64,000 nucleotides of DNA from JALYUA01 sp039931865 (lineage in GTDB: Bacteria; Acidobacteriota; Thermoanaerobaculia; UBA5066; Gp7-AA6): assembly GCA_039931865.1 (NCBI GenBank), contig JBDTRB010000003.1, forward strand, positions 1 through 64,000, in the 5' to 3' direction. The position numbers were made by a program, and so were the translations under genes. How positions within the stretch are numbered: the stretch's first letter is position 1; each line of letters opens with the position of its first letter. A model generated the notes under the pieces. The model was not told the DNA's origin and did not search any database. It was given only the letters and a program-made list of their open reading frames with translations. Below, piece after piece: positions 17,738 through 25,881 of this stretch.

Positions 17738-19128
17738 GAGGACTCCTCGGGGAGGGGGACAAGCCGGGTCGCATCGGGGATCCGCGCAATCAAGGAGTTC
17801 GGAAGTCCGCGGACGATTTCGACGTCCACGTAGGCGCCCGGGGCAGCGATGCCGTCTCCGTTTTCGATGTGGACGACCCGGTTGCAGGCGGTCCTGCCGC
17901 GAAGCAACCCCCGTCGGTCGAGGTTCTCGACGAGGACCTCGAACTTCTTTCCGACCAGGCTGCGGTTGATCTCGGTCTGGATCTCTTCCTGAAGGGCGAG
18001 CAGACGACCGAGCCGTTCGGCCGCCACCTCGTCCGGTATCTGCTGTTCGCTCCCCCATCGCGCCGCCGCCGTTCCAGGCCGCGGGGAGTAACGGAACGCG
18101 AAGACGTTGGCAAAGCGCGCCTCGCGCATCAGGGACAGGGTGGAGTCGAAGTCGTCCTCGCTTTCTCCAGGAAATCCGACGATGAAATCCGAAGAGAGCG
18201 CGATCCGGGGAACCACCTGCCGGAAGCGTTCGATCGTCGCGAGGTACGTCGCGCGGTCATACCGCCTCTTCATTCGATAAAGGATCCGATCGGACCCGGA
18301 CTGAGCGGGAAGGTGCAGGTACGGCGCGACCGGCATGCCGCTGGCCATGGCATCCACGAGCGCGTCGTCCACGAGGCTCGGGTGGGAGGTGATGAACCGC
18401 AGGCGGCGCAGGCCGGGAACTGCGGCCGCGCGGCGGAGCAGCTCTCCCAGCCCGAACTTCCCTTCCGGGTCTTCGTAGGCGTTCACCGTCTGGCCGAGGA
18501 ACATCACCTCGCGGTGGCCGCCATCAATCAGACAACGGACCTCATCGAGGATCTCCGACGCGCGGCGGCTCCGCTCCCGGCCGCGGGTAAAAGGCACGAT
18601 GCAAAAGGTGCAGAACTGGTCACAACCCTCGATCACGGTGACGTAGGACTGGAAGGGAGACCCCCGGCGGATTTCGTGAAAGCGGTAGACGGGAGAATCG
18701 GTGGGCAGGTCCGTGGCCAGGATGCGCCGGCGTTCTCGCCGGATCTCGTCCACGATCTCGCCCGCGCGCGCGATCTCGCCCGTGCCGAGCACGAAATCGA
18801 CGAAGGGCGCACGTTCCAGGATTTCGTCTTTTTCGACCTGGGCGACGCACCCGGTGACGCCGATCACCATGTCGGGCCGTTCGCGTTTCCGGCGAGCCAG
18901 GACTCCCAGAGCGCTGTACACCTTCGCTTCGGCTTTCTCCCGAACCGCGCAGGTGTTCAGAAGGACGACATCCGCATCTTCCTGTTCCGCCGCAGCCACG
19001 TAGCCCCGGGCGTCGAGCTGGCCTGCCATTCGCTCGCCGTCCAGGACGTTCATCTGGCAGCCCCACGTCTCGACTCGGTATTTGACGTAAGGTATTGCAG
19101 ATAAAGGAGTTGGAGTTCGGCTGCTCAT
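17731..19128 (-). CDS. miaB: tRNA-2-methylthio-N6-dimethylallyladenosine synthase
   Basis: A radical SAM methylthiotransferase acting on A37 of tRNA; 465 residues. The N-terminal cluster ligands appear in TWGCQMNVLDGERM, LLNTCAVREKAE and GVTGCVAQ. The radical SAM motif is CDQFCTFCIVP. The C-terminal TRAM domain spans roughly the last 65 residues. The ATG at 19128 is chosen because it forms an ATGA overlap with the upstream gene; the frame stays open upstream without family similarity. Confidence 0.96.
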   Translation of the reverse strand: MSSRTPTPLSAIPYVKYRVETWGCQMNVLDGERMAGQLDARGYVAAAEQEDADVVLLNTCAVREKAEAKVYSALGVLARRKRERPDMVIGVTGCVAQVEKDEILERAPFVDFVLGTGEIARAGEIVDEIRRERRRILATDLPTDSPVYRFHEIRRGSPFQSYVTVIEGCDQFCTFCIVPFTRGRERSRRASEILDEVRCLIDGGHREVMFLGQTVNAYEDPEGKFGLGELLRRAAAVPGLRRLRFITSHPSLVDDALVDAMASGMPVAPYLHLPAQSGSDRILYRMKRRYDRATYLATIERFRQVVPRIALSSDFIVGFPGESEDDFDSTLSLMREARFANVFAFRYSPRPGTAAARWGSEQQIPDEVAAERLGRLLALQEEIQTEINRSLVGKKFEVLVENLDRRGLLRGRTACNRVVHIENGDGIAAPGAYVDVEIVRGLPNSLIARIPDATRLVPLPEESSW

Positions 19129-19829
19129 TCGCGTAACCATCCCGGGAGGGCTCCGGCGCGCCGGGCCTTTTCGGGCAGTTCTGCCAGGTCTGTCTCCGCC
19201 TGCGCGAGCTCCTTCCTCGTCGTCTCGAGCTCTTCGCGCTTCTTGTCCCACGCGGGCTTGATCACGCGATCGCGATATTGCCCGTCGTCCCAGCGGTAAA
19301 AATCGTTCTCGAGCTGCCTGGTCTCACCGTCGAGGGCGGCGAGTTGCGCCGTCAATTCGTCCACACGCCGCCGGGCGGCGTGCGCGGCATCTTTCCACCT
19401 GGCCTCTTCCGCTCCCGGCGCAGACAGCGCAGACGGCACCGCCGGAGTCGCAATTGGAGCGATGACGGTGGTGGACGGCACCGCGCCGGCGGCCGGGGCA
19501 ACGGTCGGCGCGGGCGCGGGCGCGGGCGCGGGCGAAGCTGAGCGCGACTTGGCGGTTGAAAGGCGGCCCTTCGCCGGGTCCTTCACGAGGCTGTCGTTCG
19601 TGATGGCTACAGGCTTCTGGTCGCGGGGGTGACGGGAGTTGCCGGCGGCGCGGACGACGTCGGCGAGCGACTGCCCCTCCGTCGCACCGGGGACGGGGGT
19701 CCGCCCGAAACCGCCCGAGAGCTTCGGGCGCGGCGTTGGGGTCGGCGCGACCGGAGCGGCTGGGGCGAAGGCCGGGAACGCGAGGACGGCTGCCGCGAGG
19801 AGGTGGCGCCGCACGGTCACCGCGCTCAC
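19125..19829 (-). CDS. Exported coiled-coil protein of unknown function
   Basis: A 234-residue protein that I cannot assign. A signal peptide (residues 1-24, ending APAAP) is followed by a long Pro/Ala/Thr-rich low-complexity linker. The C-terminal 85 residues form a charged helical, probably coiled-coil domain containing QLENDFYRWDDGQYRD and ending ALPGWLRE. I have the impression that this C-terminal motif recurs in acidobacterial hypothetical proteins, but that is recollection only. It overlaps the cupin gene upstream and miaB downstream by ATGA. Confidence 0.8.
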   Translation of the reverse strand: MSAVTVRRHLLAAAVLAFPAFAPAAPVAPTPTPRPKLSGGFGRTPVPGATEGQSLADVVRAAGNSRHPRDQKPVAITNDSLVKDPAKGRLSTAKSRSASPAPAPAPAPTVAPAAGAVPSTTVIAPIATPAVPSALSAPGAEEARWKDAAHAARRRVDELTAQLAALDGETRQLENDFYRWDDGQYRDRVIKPAWDKKREELETTRKELAQAETDLAELPEKARRAGALPGWLRE

Positions 19830-20179
19830 GGGGTGGTTGTCCCCTGGCGGCCGTAGGCGTCGTCCAGGCGCACCACGTCGTCCAGCTCGGGCGAGGAGAC
19901 CTCGACGAGATCGCAGTCGGCCTCTGCCCGCAGGCGATGACGCACCCCGGCACGGATTCGAAATGCCTCCCCTTTGCGCAGCCGGATCTCCTGCATCTCG
20001 CCTTCGATCTCCACGGAGAGAGCGACCTCGCCGTTCAACACGTAGAGGGTCTCGTCCTTGCGCTCATGGTACTGCAGCGAGAGGCAGTGGCCCCCGTCCA
20101 GGTGGAGGATCTTGCCGGCATACTTCTCGTTCTCCGCGAACACGAGCTCGTGCCCCCAGGGTTTTGCGACTCGCCTCAT
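19826..20179 (-). CDS. Cupin-domain protein, mannose-6-phosphate isomerase type II-like
   Basis: A 117-residue single cupin barrel. The metal-site motif is seen in LSLQYHERKDETLYVLNGEV, and the second cupin motif in GEAFRIRAGVRHRL. The opening KPWGHELVFAENEKYAGKILHL is like the isomerase domain of GDP-mannose pyrophosphorylase/phosphomannose isomerase fusions. A sugar-phosphate role would suit its place 8 bases after ptsI, but a stand-alone cupin of this size could equally be a small-molecule sensor. Confidence 0.82.
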   Translation of the reverse strand: MRRVAKPWGHELVFAENEKYAGKILHLDGGHCLSLQYHERKDETLYVLNGEVALSVEIEGEMQEIRLRKGEAFRIRAGVRHRLRAEADCDLVEVSSPELDDVVRLDDAYGRQGTTTP

Positions 20180-20186
20180 GGTTTCC

Positions 20187-21950
20187 TCATTTTCTGGCTT
20201 CTTCCGTCACGTCCGTCCGAACCCTGGAAGTCTCCCGGCGCGGCTCCGGGTCCGAAGCCGACTTGAAGATCTTCTCGATCTCGCCCGGCTCGGAGCAGGC
20301 GAGCGCGCGATCCATCAGCGAAGCGGCGCGGGCCGAGTCGATGCGGGCGAGGTCCTCCTTCACCCCCGGAATGGCGACCGGCGTGACCGAAAGCTCTCGA
20401 ACCCCGAGCGCCACGAGGGCCCGGATCCCGGAGGTCTCCGACGCCATTTCCCCGCAGACCGCAACGGGCCGTTTCCTGGCTGCCGCACTTTCGACGACGA
20501 ACTTCATCATGCGCAGAATGGCGGGGTGAAGCGGGCTGTAGAGCGCCGAGACCTCGGGGTTCGCCCGGTCGACCGCGAGGCCGTATTGCGCCAGGTCGTT
20601 GGTTCCGATCGAGAAGAAGTCCGACTCCTCCGCGAGTCGGTCGGCAAGGAGTGCCGCCGAAGGGACTTCGATCATCACCCCGAGCTCCGGAATCGCTGTC
20701 ACACCGAGACGTGCAGCCACTTCCAGCAACCGCCGGCGCGCTTCGCGTAGCTCGGAGAGTGAGGTCACCATCGGCAGCAGGATCTTCAGGTCCCCGCGCG
20801 CGGAGGCGAGGCAGAGGGCGGACAGCTGCTCGTCGAAGAGCTCGGGGTGCGCCAGACAGTAGCGAAGTCCGCGCAGCCCCAGGGCGGGATTCTCGCCGGC
20901 GGCGGGTGCGATCCCCTTCTCGCCGCCGAGATCGTACGTGCGGATTACGACCGGATGCGGCGCCGCCGCCGCGAGCAGCTCCTCGTAGGCCGCCCTCTGT
21001 TCTTCGACTCCGGGAGTACGGGGCGCCGTCTTCAAGTAAAGGAATTCGGACCGGAAGAGGCCGACGCCTTCGGCGTGCCAGCGCTCGAGCGCGGCGACTT
21101 CTTCGGGAAGCTCCAGGTTGGCGCGTACGACCACACGGACGCCGTCGCGCGTCGCGGCGGCTCCCGCGGTGCGGTTGCGCAGCCGCCGCGCCCGCTCGCG
21201 TGATTCGTCCACCTGAAGGAGCGCCTGGCGGAGCCTCCCTTTCGATGGCGTGGGCTCGACCGTGCCCCGGTCGCCATCGACCACGATCGGCCGGTCGGGC
21301 GAGATCGAATCGCAGATTCCGAGCAGGCCGACCACTGCCGGCAGGCCGAACGATCGCGCGATGATGCTGGCGTGCGAGGTCTGCCCGCCGCGCTCGAGCG
21401 CCAGCGCGCGGACCTTCCGCGGATCGAGCCGCGCCGCGTTGACGGGTGAAAGCTCGTCCGCCACCAGGATCGATCCGCGCGGCAGGTCGGCTTCGAAAAC
21501 CCGGCTGCCGGCAGTCGAGAGGTGGGCCGCAACCTCCCGGGCAACGTCGGTGATGTCGGCGGCCCTCTCGCGCATCGCGGCTGAATCCGCCCGCTCGAGG
21601 CGCTCCCCGAAATCGCGCGCGACCGCCGCGAGGGCCCACTCGACGTTCACGCGCTCGCGGCTCATGTGCTCGACGATCGCGGAGAGGAAGGTCTCGTCGG
21701 CAGCGATCAACCCGTGGGCTTCGAGAATCGCCGCGAGCTCGCTCCCCATCTCCCCTATCGAATCGCGCGAATGCTGGAGGAACTCCTCGGACGCGGCCCG
21801 CGCCGCGCGCCGAAGGCGTCGCTCCTCGCCTTCCAGGTCCGCGGCGTCGATCGCGCGCCGGAATGCCGGCAACCCGGCAAAGCGCACGATCACGGCCCGG
21901 CCAACCGCCATCCCGCGGGAAACCGGGAGACCCTGGAGCACGTTCGTCAT
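20187..21950 (-). CDS. ptsI: Phosphoenolpyruvate-protein phosphotransferase (Enzyme I)
   Basis: A 587-residue Enzyme I that takes phosphate from PEP and passes it to HPr. The phosphorylated histidine is His193 in GGQTSHASIIARS. The C-terminal PEP-binding barrel contains GVGLFRSEFLYL and SIGTNDLAQYGLAVDR. There is no GAF domain, so it is EI rather than the nitrogen-type PtsP. It sits downstream of HPr and EIIA-Man; no sugar permease (EIIB/EIIC) lies in the window. Confidence 0.96.
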   Translation of the reverse strand: MTNVLQGLPVSRGMAVGRAVIVRFAGLPAFRRAIDAADLEGEERRLRRAARAASEEFLQHSRDSIGEMGSELAAILEAHGLIAADETFLSAIVEHMSRERVNVEWALAAVARDFGERLERADSAAMRERAADITDVAREVAAHLSTAGSRVFEADLPRGSILVADELSPVNAARLDPRKVRALALERGGQTSHASIIARSFGLPAVVGLLGICDSISPDRPIVVDGDRGTVEPTPSKGRLRQALLQVDESRERARRLRNRTAGAAATRDGVRVVVRANLELPEEVAALERWHAEGVGLFRSEFLYLKTAPRTPGVEEQRAAYEELLAAAAPHPVVIRTYDLGGEKGIAPAAGENPALGLRGLRYCLAHPELFDEQLSALCLASARGDLKILLPMVTSLSELREARRRLLEVAARLGVTAIPELGVMIEVPSAALLADRLAEESDFFSIGTNDLAQYGLAVDRANPEVSALYSPLHPAILRMMKFVVESAAARKRPVAVCGEMASETSGIRALVALGVRELSVTPVAIPGVKEDLARIDSARAASLMDRALACSEPGEIEKIFKSASDPEPRRETSRVRTDVTEEARK

Positions 21951-22030
21951 CGGCGCTGCTCGGGAGAGCGACTGGCCGGGGATCGGACCTGGACGCGCCC
22001 GTTCACCCGTCCGCCGTCACCCGATCGCTC

Positions 22031-22300
22031 TCATTCTTCCTCGTCGAAGCTTCGCGCGACCAGGTCCTCGACCGCGGCGAACGCGTCGGCTTCGTCTTCG
22101 CCCGCGACGTAAAGAGTGATGTGAGTTCCCTGCGAGGCGGCGAGCAGGAGGATACCGAGGATGCTCTTGCCATCCACCTCTTCCCCGTTCTTCCGGATCT
22201 TGACCGCCGAGCGAAAGCGGCTCGCGGTCTGCACGAATTTCGCCGCCGCCCGCGCGTGAAGCCCGAGCCGGTTCCGGATGGCGAGATCTCTCTCGATCAT
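22031..22300 (-). CDS. ptsH: Phosphocarrier protein HPr
   Basis: An 89-residue HPr. The catalytic His15 lies in RLGLHARAA, and the regulatory Ser46 in GKSILGILLLAA is the expected target of the HprK encoded upstream. Both sites are intact, so this HPr can be charged by Enzyme I and modified by HprK. The ATG at 22300 forms an ATGA overlap with the EIIA-Man gene. Confidence 0.95.
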   Translation of the reverse strand: MIERDLAIRNRLGLHARAAAKFVQTASRFRSAVKIRKNGEEVDGKSILGILLLAASQGTHITLYVAGEDEADAFAAVEDLVARSFDEEE

Positions 22301-22740
22301 CCGTCTCCCCTCTGCATCGCCACCGCGGAGGCTGCGTCTTCGTCTGCCAGGAGATCGGAGGCGACGCAGATGGACCGCTGCCCCCGGTCCTTCGCGACAT
22401 GAGCGACCTCGACGACGCTCTTGCCGCTGTCCTGCAGCGCGGCGCACTTCAGGACCATCGGAAGGTTCACGCCCGTCACGATCTCGACGCGATTCTTCTC
22501 GAGGAACGAGAGCGTCAGGTTCGTCGGGGTTCCCCCGAACATGTCGGTCAGGATGACGGCCCCGTGTCCCCCGTCCGCCTCCTTGAGCCCCCGCGCGATT
22601 CGCTCGCGAGCGTCCTCTCCAGTCTGGTTCCACTCGAGCGCGACCGCGACGATGCGCGCGATCTCGGGCTGAATGGTCAGCGCTGCGTCCCGCAGCTCCT
22701 CCGCGAGCCGTCCGTGAGTGACGATCAGAACTCCGATCAT
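22297..22740 (-). CDS. PTS EIIA component, mannose family
   Basis: A 147-residue EIIA-Man-like protein with the phospho-acceptor His9 in VLIVTHGRLAEEL and the conserved LTDMFGGTPTNLTLSF. It stands alone, without the EIIB, IIC and IID partners of a mannose transporter. It is therefore more likely a phosphorylation-dependent regulator at the end of the EI-HPr chain. It lies 16 bases after rapZ in the same transcript. Confidence 0.92.
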   Translation of the reverse strand: MIGVLIVTHGRLAEELRDAALTIQPEIARIVAVALEWNQTGEDARERIARGLKEADGGHGAVILTDMFGGTPTNLTLSFLEKNRVEIVTGVNLPMVLKCAALQDSGKSVVEVAHVAKDRGQRSICVASDLLADEDAASAVAMQRGDG

Positions 22741-22756
22741 GCGAGGACCGGAGCCT

Positions 22757-23647
22757 TCACTGCCGGGTCGCGTCCCGATGCGAGACCCGCACCGGGAAGC
22801 CGCGTTCCTTCAGCGCCTCCGCGAGACGCTCCGCGACGTACACCGAGCGGTGCTTGCCCCCTGTGCATCCGATGCCGATCGAGAGGTAGCTCTTGTGCTC
22901 CCGCTCGTAAAGCGGAAGCAGGTAATCGAAGAATCCGGTCAGCTTCTCCAGGAATGGCGCCGTCTCGGGATCGCTTTCGATGTAAGCCGCGACCGCGGCG
23001 TCCGACCCGGTCTTTCCCTTGAGCTCGGGGACGAAGTGCGGGTTATTCAGGAAGCGCACGTCGAAAACGAGGTCCACGTCATGAGGCACGCCAAACTTGA
23101 ATCCGAAGGATGTCGCCGACACCACCATCCGCGCTTCGTCCGGATTCACGGCGAAGGTCTTCTGAATGAAGGATCGCAGTTCGTGAACCGTCATGTCGGA
23201 CGTGTCCAGCACGACGTCCGCCACCGAGCGGACTTCTTCCAGCATCTGGCGCTCACTGCGCAGGGATTGGAGAAGAGACCGGTCTCCCGACAGCGGGTGC
23301 GGCCGGCGCGTTTCGGAGAAACGCCGGATCAGCGACTCCTCGGATGCATCCAGAAAGAGGAGCCGGGTGCCGGGCACCTGCTGCCGGAGGTGGCCCAGGA
23401 TCTCCGGAAACCGCGACGCGAAATCGGGGTTGCGGACGTCTAAGATGACGCCGACTCGAGGCGCGCTCTTCTGGAGCAGGAGAGGCTCGACGAGCTCGAG
23501 CGGGAGATTGTCGACGCAGAAGTAGCCGATGTCCTCGAGGCATTTGTTGACGTAGCTCTTCCCGGATCCCGAAAGCCCCGTCACGATGACGAGGCTCTCG
23601 GGCGCGCCCACGAGTCTCGGGGTGGGAACCGGGTTCGGGGTGCTCAT
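22757..23647 (-). CDS. rapZ: RapZ/YvcJ-family nucleotide-binding protein
   Basis: A 296-residue protein with an N-terminal P-loop (GLSGSGKS, residues 24-31). The C-terminal domain ends with SYLSIGIGCTGGKHRSV, the family hallmark. In E. coli RapZ is an RNA-binding adaptor controlling glmS through small RNAs; in other phyla the nucleotide-binding homologue has less defined roles. It overlaps hprK by ATGA and belongs to the rpoN-PTS cluster as in many proteobacteria. Confidence 0.95.
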   Translation of the reverse strand: MSTPNPVPTPRLVGAPESLVIVTGLSGSGKSYVNKCLEDIGYFCVDNLPLELVEPLLLQKSAPRVGVILDVRNPDFASRFPEILGHLRQQVPGTRLLFLDASEESLIRRFSETRRPHPLSGDRSLLQSLRSERQMLEEVRSVADVVLDTSDMTVHELRSFIQKTFAVNPDEARMVVSATSFGFKFGVPHDVDLVFDVRFLNNPHFVPELKGKTGSDAAVAAYIESDPETAPFLEKLTGFFDYLLPLYEREHKSYLSIGIGCTGGKHRSVYVAERLAEALKERGFPVRVSHRDATRQ

Positions 23648-24618
23648 TCCGTGTGCTCCGACGCCTTCATGTTCTTGGCGATCTGTTCGTCGACTTTCAG
23701 GGCGAACTCCTTGGCGGCGTCATAACCCTGGGTCTTCAGCAGCTCGTTGCGCGCGGCGATCTCGATCAGAAGGGCGATGTTGCGCCCCGAAGCGACCGGC
23801 AGCCGCAGAAGGGGGCGGGGCCTGTCCAGGATCGTGTACGTTTCGCCGTCCAAACCGAGTCGATCGTACCGCTTTGTGGGGTCCCACCGCTGAAGCTCGA
23901 TCACGAGCTCGATCGACTTCGAGGCCCGCACTGCCGACACCCCGAAGAGATGCTTGATGTTGATGATGCCGATCCCCCGCAGCTCCATGTGGTACCGGAT
24001 CATCTCCGCTGCGCGGCCTACGATCGACCCGTTCGGGTACTTGCGGATCTCGACCACGTCGTCCGCCACCAGCCGGTGGCCGCGCTGAATGAGGTCGAGC
24101 GCGCATTCGCTCTTCCCGATGCCTGAGTCGCCGACCAGCAGCACGCCCATCCCATACACGTCCACGAGAACGCCGTGGACGGTGGTCGACGGAGCGAGCT
24201 CGTCTTCCAGGATGCGAGTGATGGACTGGATCACGACCGACGTGGTCTGGTCGGACACCAGCAGCGGGACCTCGCGGATGCGGCACTCCCGGATCAGGTC
24301 CTCCGGAACCACCTGCCCCTTCGTCACCACGAACGCGGCGACCGGCAGCGCGCAGATCGCCGAGATTCTCTCCGAGCGCACCACCGGCGGCATCGTGTCG
24401 AGGTAGTTGAGCTCGCTCTCGCCGAGGATCTGGATCCGCCCCGGCTTGATGAAGGCTTCGTATCCCGCGAGCGCCAGACCGGGCCGCTGGATGCGCCCCC
24501 AGGAGATCACCCGGGAGAAGCCGGCTTCCCCGGCGACTGTCCGCAAACCGAGATCGGAGAGCGCCTGGGATCGCAGAACGTCGGCGGTCAGGCCGCGGCG
24601 GGCGACGGTGATGCTCAT
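23644..24618 (-). CDS. hprK: HPr kinase/phosphorylase
   Basis: A 324-residue bifunctional enzyme that phosphorylates and dephosphorylates HPr on Ser46. The C-terminal catalytic domain has Walker A GDSGIGKS (163-170), followed by ADDVVEIRK and the signature helix RGIGIINIKHLFG. The N-terminal regulatory domain is present. Its partner HPr lies in the same operon with an intact serine site. Stop/start overlaps join it to ptsN upstream and rapZ downstream. Confidence 0.95.
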   Translation of the reverse strand: MSITVARRGLTADVLRSQALSDLGLRTVAGEAGFSRVISWGRIQRPGLALAGYEAFIKPGRIQILGESELNYLDTMPPVVRSERISAICALPVAAFVVTKGQVVPEDLIRECRIREVPLLVSDQTTSVVIQSITRILEDELAPSTTVHGVLVDVYGMGVLLVGDSGIGKSECALDLIQRGHRLVADDVVEIRKYPNGSIVGRAAEMIRYHMELRGIGIINIKHLFGVSAVRASKSIELVIELQRWDPTKRYDRLGLDGETYTILDRPRPLLRLPVASGRNIALLIEIAARNELLKTQGYDAAKEFALKVDEQIAKNMKASEHTE

Positions 24619-25118
24619 GCGCGGACGGCCGGGATCGACGACTCGGCCTCCTTGATCTTCGCGAACAGTTCCTCCGGCGTCACCGCGCGGCGCAGAGCGT
24701 CGGCGACCCCCGGGGTCTTGAGCAGACGCGAGATGCGGGCAAGCGCCTGCAGGTGCATCGCCGGAGCCTCGGCCGGAGAGAGGATCAGGAAAATCAGAGT
24801 TACGGCGACTTCATCGGGCGCGTGGAAGTTCACTCCCCCGGGGGACGACGCGACCGCGAGGACGATCTCGTCGAGCTCCTTCAGCTTGCAGTGAGGGATA
24901 GCGATTCCCGCACCGAGCCCCGTGCACCCGAGGCGCTCTCTCTCGAGCAGCCGGCGGGTCAGGTCGGAGGCGTCCGAAACCGCGCCTGCGGCTTCGAGCC
25001 GGCGGGAGAGGTCGCCGAGCACTTCCTCGACGCCCCCGGAGGGCACAGCCGTGAAGATGAACCGGGGGTTGACGACCCCCTGAAGAAAGCCTGTCGCTTC
25101 ACCGCTGGTGGCGCTCAC
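24615..25118 (-). CDS. ptsN: PTS EIIA component, fructose/nitrogen type
   Basis: A 167-residue EIIA-Ntr/Fru domain with the active His76 in GAGIAIPHCKLKELDE and the HLQALARISRLLK helix. Its position between hpf and hprK near rpoN is that of ptsN in proteobacteria, where it regulates potassium and nitrogen functions. No membrane domain is attached. The end overlaps hprK by ATGA; 176 bases separate it from hpf, so it may have its own promoter, though none was evident. Confidence 0.92.
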   Translation of the reverse strand: MSATSGEATGFLQGVVNPRFIFTAVPSGGVEEVLGDLSRRLEAAGAVSDASDLTRRLLERERLGCTGLGAGIAIPHCKLKELDEIVLAVASSPGGVNFHAPDEVAVTLIFLILSPAEAPAMHLQALARISRLLKTPGVADALRRAVTPEELFAKIKEAESSIPAVRA

Positions 25119-25294
25119 AGGGAAACTCTCTCACGGCCGCGCGGCGGCGGGGCGGGAACGAGAACCGTGCCGCGCGCTTCCGGAGGGCCGCCCTGGGTGA
25201 TTCCCTCTGCCCCGGCGCCGGAGCTCTCCCGAATCTTCGTCGGCCTACTCCTCACGACCCGTGTTTCCGGACACTTCACCCGCCACAGGGCGCG

Positions 25295-25861
25295 TCAGCA
25301 TTCCGGCACGATCAGCCCGAAATCGCCGTCCCTCCGGCGATAGAGGACCGAAATTTTTTCGGAGCTCGAGTCGCGAAATACGACGAAGTCCTCCCGAGAT
25401 CCATCGATGCGCATCGCAGCCTCTTCGATGCTCATCGGTTTGGCGGCCGCTTTGCGGCCCGTGCGCACGATCCGCGGTTCGGCAGCGCGCGCGGAGCGCT
25501 TCCCGGGCGCCCGTTCGGCCGGCCCGGCGCCTTCCGAGATCCGCAGCGGAATCGCGACGGCCGCCCCGCGATGCCTGCGGTCATGCCGCTTCTCCGCGTC
25601 TTTCGAGGCCTGCACGTCGATCTTTTCGAAGGCGAGCGTCAGCGCGGAGCGAGCCTCCCCCGTCTCTTCCTGCGCGGTCCACCGGCGGCGGCGGAAGGTC
25701 GCGATGACCTCGGCGCTGAAACGATGCTTCTCGTGCGTGAGCACGACGCGAACGCCGACCGGCCCGCCCAGGTGTCGTTCGAGCCGCGAGGCGCGCTCCT
25801 CGGCGAGGGCCCTCAGGCGAGGCGTGATTTCGACGCCGCGCCCGGTGCATTCGACTGCCAT
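25295..25861 (-). CDS. hpf: Ribosome hibernation promoting factor, long form
   Basis: A 188-residue Hpf/RaiA protein. The N-terminal ribosome-binding domain (about 1-95) is followed by a basic linker. The C-terminal dimerisation domain is KPMSIEEAAMRIDGSREDFVVFRD and the FGLIVPEC end. The two-domain length indicates the long form, which pairs 70S ribosomes into 100S particles. The ATG at 25861 is 20 bases from the rpoN stop. The frame continues upstream into rpoN, but that part is a shadow. Confidence 0.92.
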   Translation of the reverse strand: MAVECTGRGVEITPRLRALAEERASRLERHLGGPVGVRVVLTHEKHRFSAEVIATFRRRRWTAQEETGEARSALTLAFEKIDVQASKDAEKRHDRRHRGAAVAIPLRISEGAGPAERAPGKRSARAAEPRIVRTGRKAAAKPMSIEEAAMRIDGSREDFVVFRDSSSEKISVLYRRRDGDFGLIVPEC

Positions 25862-25881
25862 GGTGCCTCCGCTGCCCGAAT

